Source: Deminuibacter soli | GTDB taxonomy: Bacteria > Bacteroidota > Bacteroidia > Chitinophagales > Chitinophagaceae | Assembly (NCBI RefSeq): GCF_003412455.1 | Contig: NZ_QTJU01000007.1 | Span: 62,001-126,000, forward strand | Length of the DNA stretch: 64,000 nucleotides | Reading direction: 5' to 3' | Shown: positions 61,510 through 64,000 of the stretch, piece by piece | How the letters are laid out: each line of letters opens with the position of its first letter | Position numbering within the stretch: the stretch's first letter is position 1 | Program-made: the position numbers and the translations under genes | Notes under the pieces: generated by a model | Seen by the model: only the letters and a program-made list of their open reading frames with translations | The model's database searches: none | Told to the model about the DNA's origin: nothing

Positions 61510-62679
61510 ATGAATATTTTAACGATACGCCACGATACACCAGGCTGTGCTGACCAGGTATTTTTAAACAGCGCCGGCGCCTCCCTGATGCCCAGGCAGG
61601 TTGTTGCCCGCATGAAGGCTTACCTTGATGAAGAAACGGAAGCCGGTGGGTATGCGGTGGCTGAAAAACATGCTGCTGAAATTGCACAGTTTTATGTGCA
61701 GGCAGCAAGATTGATCAATACCCAACCCGAAAATATTGCCTTTGCTTTCAGCGCCACAGAAGCGTATATCAAAGCGCTGCTGAGCATCCCGTTTGTGCAG
61801 GGTGATTACATTGTAACCACAAACGATGATTACGCTTCCAATCAACTGGCTTTTTTATCGGCGCAGCAACGCTGGGGTGTTCATATTGTGCGCGCCAACA
61901 ATACGGCTGCAGGTGATATAGACCTGGATCATATGGAGCAGTTGATTAAAACGCACAAACCACGGCTGGTAGCGGTAACACATGTGCCTACCAGCTCGGG
62001 CCTGGTGCAGCAGGCGGCAGCGGTTGGTGAACTGTGCCGCAGGTACAATTGCCTGTACCTGGTAGATGCCTGCCAGTCTGTAGGGCAGCTGCCCGTAGAT
62101 ATACAGGCAATCGGCTGTGATTTTTTAACCGCCACAGGCCGTAAGTTTTTGCGTGGTCCGCGCGGTACAGGTTTTTTATATGTGAGCGACCGGGTGCTAT
62201 CAGAAAAACTGGAACCATTGTACATTGATATGCGTGGCGCTGCATGGACTGGCGCTGACCAATACACTACCCGTACAGATGCCCGGCGTTTTGAAACCTG
62301 GGAACTGCCGTATGCAGCCTTAACCGGTTTAACCGAAGCCATGCATTATGCCATGGAGCTGGGTTTGGAATACATTGCCACACGCAATCACATGCTGAGC
62401 AGCCTGCTGCGCAAACAGCTGGCCACTGTGCCCGGCGTGCAGGTGTTAGACAGGGGTACGGAGCAGTGCAGCATTGTTACGTTTACGCGCGCAGGATTTA
62501 GCCAGGAACAACTGGAAGCCCTTTTACATACACATGCCATCCGTTATTCAGTAACATCCAAAACATCTGCGCAGATTGATTTTTCGGCAAAGGGCATTGA
62601 ATGGGCCATCCGTTTGTCACCGCATTACTTTAATACCGAAGCCGAAATTAACAGGGTGAGTGCAGTGCTGCAGGCCTGA
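61510..62679 (+). CDS. class V aminotransferase-fold PLP enzyme
   Basis: A 389-residue PLP-dependent protein. The Schiff-base lysine is Lys212 in TATGRKFLRGPRGTG, and the pyridine-ring Asp is Asp186 in LVDACQSVGQ; HVPTSSGLVQQ and the C-terminal WAIRLSPHYFNTEAE also fit. It belongs to the large class V group with cysteine desulfurases, kynureninases and serine-pyruvate aminotransferases; the RKFLRGPRGTGFLYV loop and lack of a conserved active-site Cys in the usual loop argue against a canonical cysteine desulfurase. It resembles isopenicillin-N epimerase/EgtE-type members. It is probably a single-gene unit between the LytTR gene and a long intergenic stretch. Reaction unknown. Confidence 0.85.
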   Translation: MNILTIRHDTPGCADQVFLNSAGASLMPRQVVARMKAYLDEETEAGGYAVAEKHAAEIAQFYVQAARLINTQPENIAFAFSATEAYIKALLSIPFVQGDYIVTTNDDYASNQLAFLSAQQRWGVHIVRANNTAAGDIDLDHMEQLIKTHKPRLVAVTHVPTSSGLVQQAAAVGELCRRYNCLYLVDACQSVGQLPVDIQAIGCDFLTATGRKFLRGPRGTGFLYVSDRVLSEKLEPLYIDMRGAAWTGADQYTTRTDARRFETWELPYAALTGLTEAMHYAMELGLEYIATRNHMLSSLLRKQLATVPGVQVLDRGTEQCSIVTFTRAGFSQEQLEALLHTHAIRYSVTSKTSAQIDFSAKGIEWAIRLSPHYFNTEAEINRVSAVLQA

Positions 62680-63058
62680 ACCACTACCACATCCGGACGC
62701 TTACCTAAACGACACCGGCTGCAAAAGCAATTAAAAAGATACAGTGTTTGTGCAGTTGTTTTTTTTTCCTGCATAAAGCGCTGTGTCTTTTGTATTTACT
62801 GCATTGCAGCGTTTCGCCCGGAAATTTATTACAACCCGTTGCTTGCATTTTTCATTTTCATTTGCCAACTTTACATCGCTTTAACTCCATCCTTTCAAAG
62901 CGTATTATCTGTCGCTGTTACCTCCGCTTTACCGGTTTTATCTATTGGTATAATCTATGGGCAGGCTGCCCGGGTTACTGTAATTGTTATTGCTGCAGCA
63001 ACAATGCTGTGTGCCTGACTGTGCTTTGCGTAAACCATTCACTGCAAAATCCAGCTGT
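62680..63058. other. 379-bp intergenic region, nothing recognised
   Basis: T-rich DNA with a T9 run near 62760. Short open frames have no recognisable content. It should contain the promoter of the lipoprotein gene at 63059, but no clear element stands out. Confidence 0.5.
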
Positions 63059-63793
63059 ATGAAATACTATTTACCTTACCGTTTATTGGCTGCGTGCATG
63101 CTTGTAGCATTGTTCACCGGCTGTAAAAAGAATTGTGATGTGATTGCAGGTCAACCAGGCTGCAGGGTAGAAAAGATCAAGGGTAACGTGGGTTCGTTTG
63201 ATGATTCCCTGTTTTTTACCTACAACCAGCAAGGGAACCCGGTTTCCATTAAAAAGAGTTTTACCGCTACCGGTTATCCTGATGTATTGTTCAGGTATGA
63301 TCAGCACAACAGGCTTATTCAGCATATCGGGTATTACAGCGATGTGTCGTTTGAAACCTGGCACGACTATGTGTATAACCTGCAAAACCAGATTGTACAG
63401 GATACCCAGTATGTATTCGGGGAATGGGCCAACGGTGTAAGGCTGTCTTATCATCACCGTTATATTTTTAAATATACCTATGATGGCATGGGCAGGATGG
63501 CTACATGGACGTTTATAGATGATGCCAACAACTCGAGCGTAACCACGTATACCTATGACAGCAACGGCAACCTGGTGAATGGTAAAACCTACGACAACAG
63601 GAAAAACATCCGGTCTACCAATAAAATATGGATGTTTCTCGATCATGATTACAGTGTAAACAATGTAGTGCCTGCCGGCCCGTATAACAACCAGTGGCTG
63701 CCCCTGCACCTGGGCAGTCCCGGGAAGCTGTATGCAGGCTCGTTTGCAGGCTTTGCTTACAGTGATATTGATATTACTTATTCCTGCAGGTAA
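63059..63793 (+). CDS. YD-repeat (RHS-like) lipoprotein
   Basis: A 244-residue lipoprotein. The signal peptide ends in the lipobox LFTGCKK, so Cys is the acylated residue. After it come short repeats of the YD/RHS type: YDQHNRLIQHIGYY, YTYDGMGRMATWTF and YTYDSNGNLVNGKTY, separated by about 20-40 residues. Such short YD-repeat lipoproteins are common in Bacteroidota; most have unknown function and may be surface exposed. The ATG at 63059 gives the standard signal peptide; frames open 25 codons further upstream are not convincing. A hairpin follows the stop. Confidence 0.85.
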   Translation: MKYYLPYRLLAACMLVALFTGCKKNCDVIAGQPGCRVEKIKGNVGSFDDSLFFTYNQQGNPVSIKKSFTATGYPDVLFRYDQHNRLIQHIGYYSDVSFETWHDYVYNLQNQIVQDTQYVFGEWANGVRLSYHHRYIFKYTYDGMGRMATWTFIDDANNSSVTTYTYDSNGNLVNGKTYDNRKNIRSTNKIWMFLDHDYSVNNVVPAGPYNNQWLPLHLGSPGKLYAGSFAGFAYSDIDITYSCR

Positions 63794-63822
63794 TAGCGCG
63801 GATTGTATGGTTTTGAATAAAA

Positions 63823-63852
63823 TGGCCCGGCTGCAGTAATGCGGCCGGGCCT
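63823..63852. terminator. bidirectional terminator
   Basis: GC-rich stem (GGCCCGGCTGC paired with GCGGCCGGGCC, one wobble) between the convergent lipoprotein and metallo-hydrolase genes; T-rich flank on the - strand side. Confidence 0.75.
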
Positions 63853-63875
63853 GCTATTGCAATGTAAGGGTGCGC

Positions 63876-64000
63876 TTATTTTTGGGGATACCAGTTGCGC
63901 AAACGCACTTCGATGTTTTTATTGCCTTCGTTCACGAGTTTTTTAAATTCATTTACATCGCTTAAACCGTTTTGCCCGCGGTAGTGATAGGGGTAAACGA
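63876..64000 (-). CDS. C-terminus of an MBL-fold metallo-hydrolase-like protein (5' end outside window)
   Basis: The last 41 codons of a leftward gene are visible. They spell YPYHYRGQNGLSDVNEFKKL and end in EVRLRNWYPQK before TAA at 63878-63876. The YPYHYRG segment and the final VRLRNWYP are typical of the C-terminus of small metallo-beta-lactamase-fold hydrolases, as I recall them. Start and metal motifs lie outside the window, so the call is tentative. Confidence 0.5.
   Translation of the reverse strand, partial: VYPYHYRGQNGLSDVNEFKKLVNEGNKNIEVRLRNWYPQK

Noticed and set aside
1-64000. CRISPR arrays, tRNA, rRNA, transposases or prophage genes
   Set aside because: Looked for and not seen. 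The tandem repeat at 48216 has no spacers, and none of the gaps shows a tRNA-like T-loop.

Overview
The window looks like a chromosome segment of a Bacteroidota bacterium, most likely from the Chitinophagaceae or a close relative. The evidence is the type IX secretion cargo with CHU_C-type C-terminal domains, PorP/SprF and OmpA/PD40 partners, LytS/LytTR regulation, DUF2252 and ThuA proteins, many signal peptides ending in xxAQ, and a Bacteroidota-style promoter candidate. No rRNA, tRNA, CRISPR array, transposase or phage gene was seen. Both edges cut a gene: an alpha/beta hydrolase on the left and what looks like an MBL-fold hydrolase C-terminus on the right.

Layout. 1-4.75 kb holds hydrolases (alpha/beta hydrolase, GH2, a GATase-like protein, a HAD phosphatase). 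5.46-22.3 kb is one long + strand operon: a 3294-residue beta-helix/IgGFc-like/PKD/FnIII protein, a 1375-residue IgGFc-like/PKD protein, a PorP/SprF-type outer-membrane protein and a TPR/PD40/OmpA lipid- or peptidoglycan-linked partner. It reads as a self-contained surface adhesin plus its export and anchoring helpers. 22.4-30.5 kb has a Tat-exported GH-D clan glycosidase, an alpha/beta hydrolase, a TetR-SDR pair with two matching palindromic operators, an NPPY methyltransferase, a small conserved protein, and a YceI-like/VOC dioxygenase pair. 30.5-40 kb has an orphan sigma-54 response regulator, a sugar-acid operon (IlvD/Edd dehydratase, SDR, SMP-30 lactonase), MgtC with DUF2252, and ThuA. 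40-49.9 kb has a truncated winged-helix/TolB-N regulator, a 2OG-Fe(II) oxygenase flanked by direct repeats, aquaporin Z, a DEAD-box-type helicase with a DEMD motif, an Omp85-like barrel, a Gfo/Idh/MocA oxidoreductase, OsmC, and a two-gene unit of unknown function. 50-55.6 kb is a complete RND efflux operon. 55.8-64 kb has an AraC regulator, a cytochrome c, a DUF1772-like protein, a frameshifted transglutaminase-like gene joined to a LytS/LytTR two-component pair, a class V aminotransferase and a YD-repeat lipoprotein.

Beyond the genes, the intergenic DNA between about 32 and 56 kb is rich in small interspersed elements: a TCGAGAATCGA-type repeat in three full copies and one fragment, GGCTGTG/CACAGCC hairpins in four places, 43-bp direct repeats around the oxygenase gene, a 14-bp tandem repeat and CCATTGAAC strings. 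A 13-bp palindrome TGTAACSGTTACA lies upstream of three separate genes (regulator, aquaporin, RND efflux) and may mark a small regulon. All functional calls come from reading motifs by eye; no database search was run.
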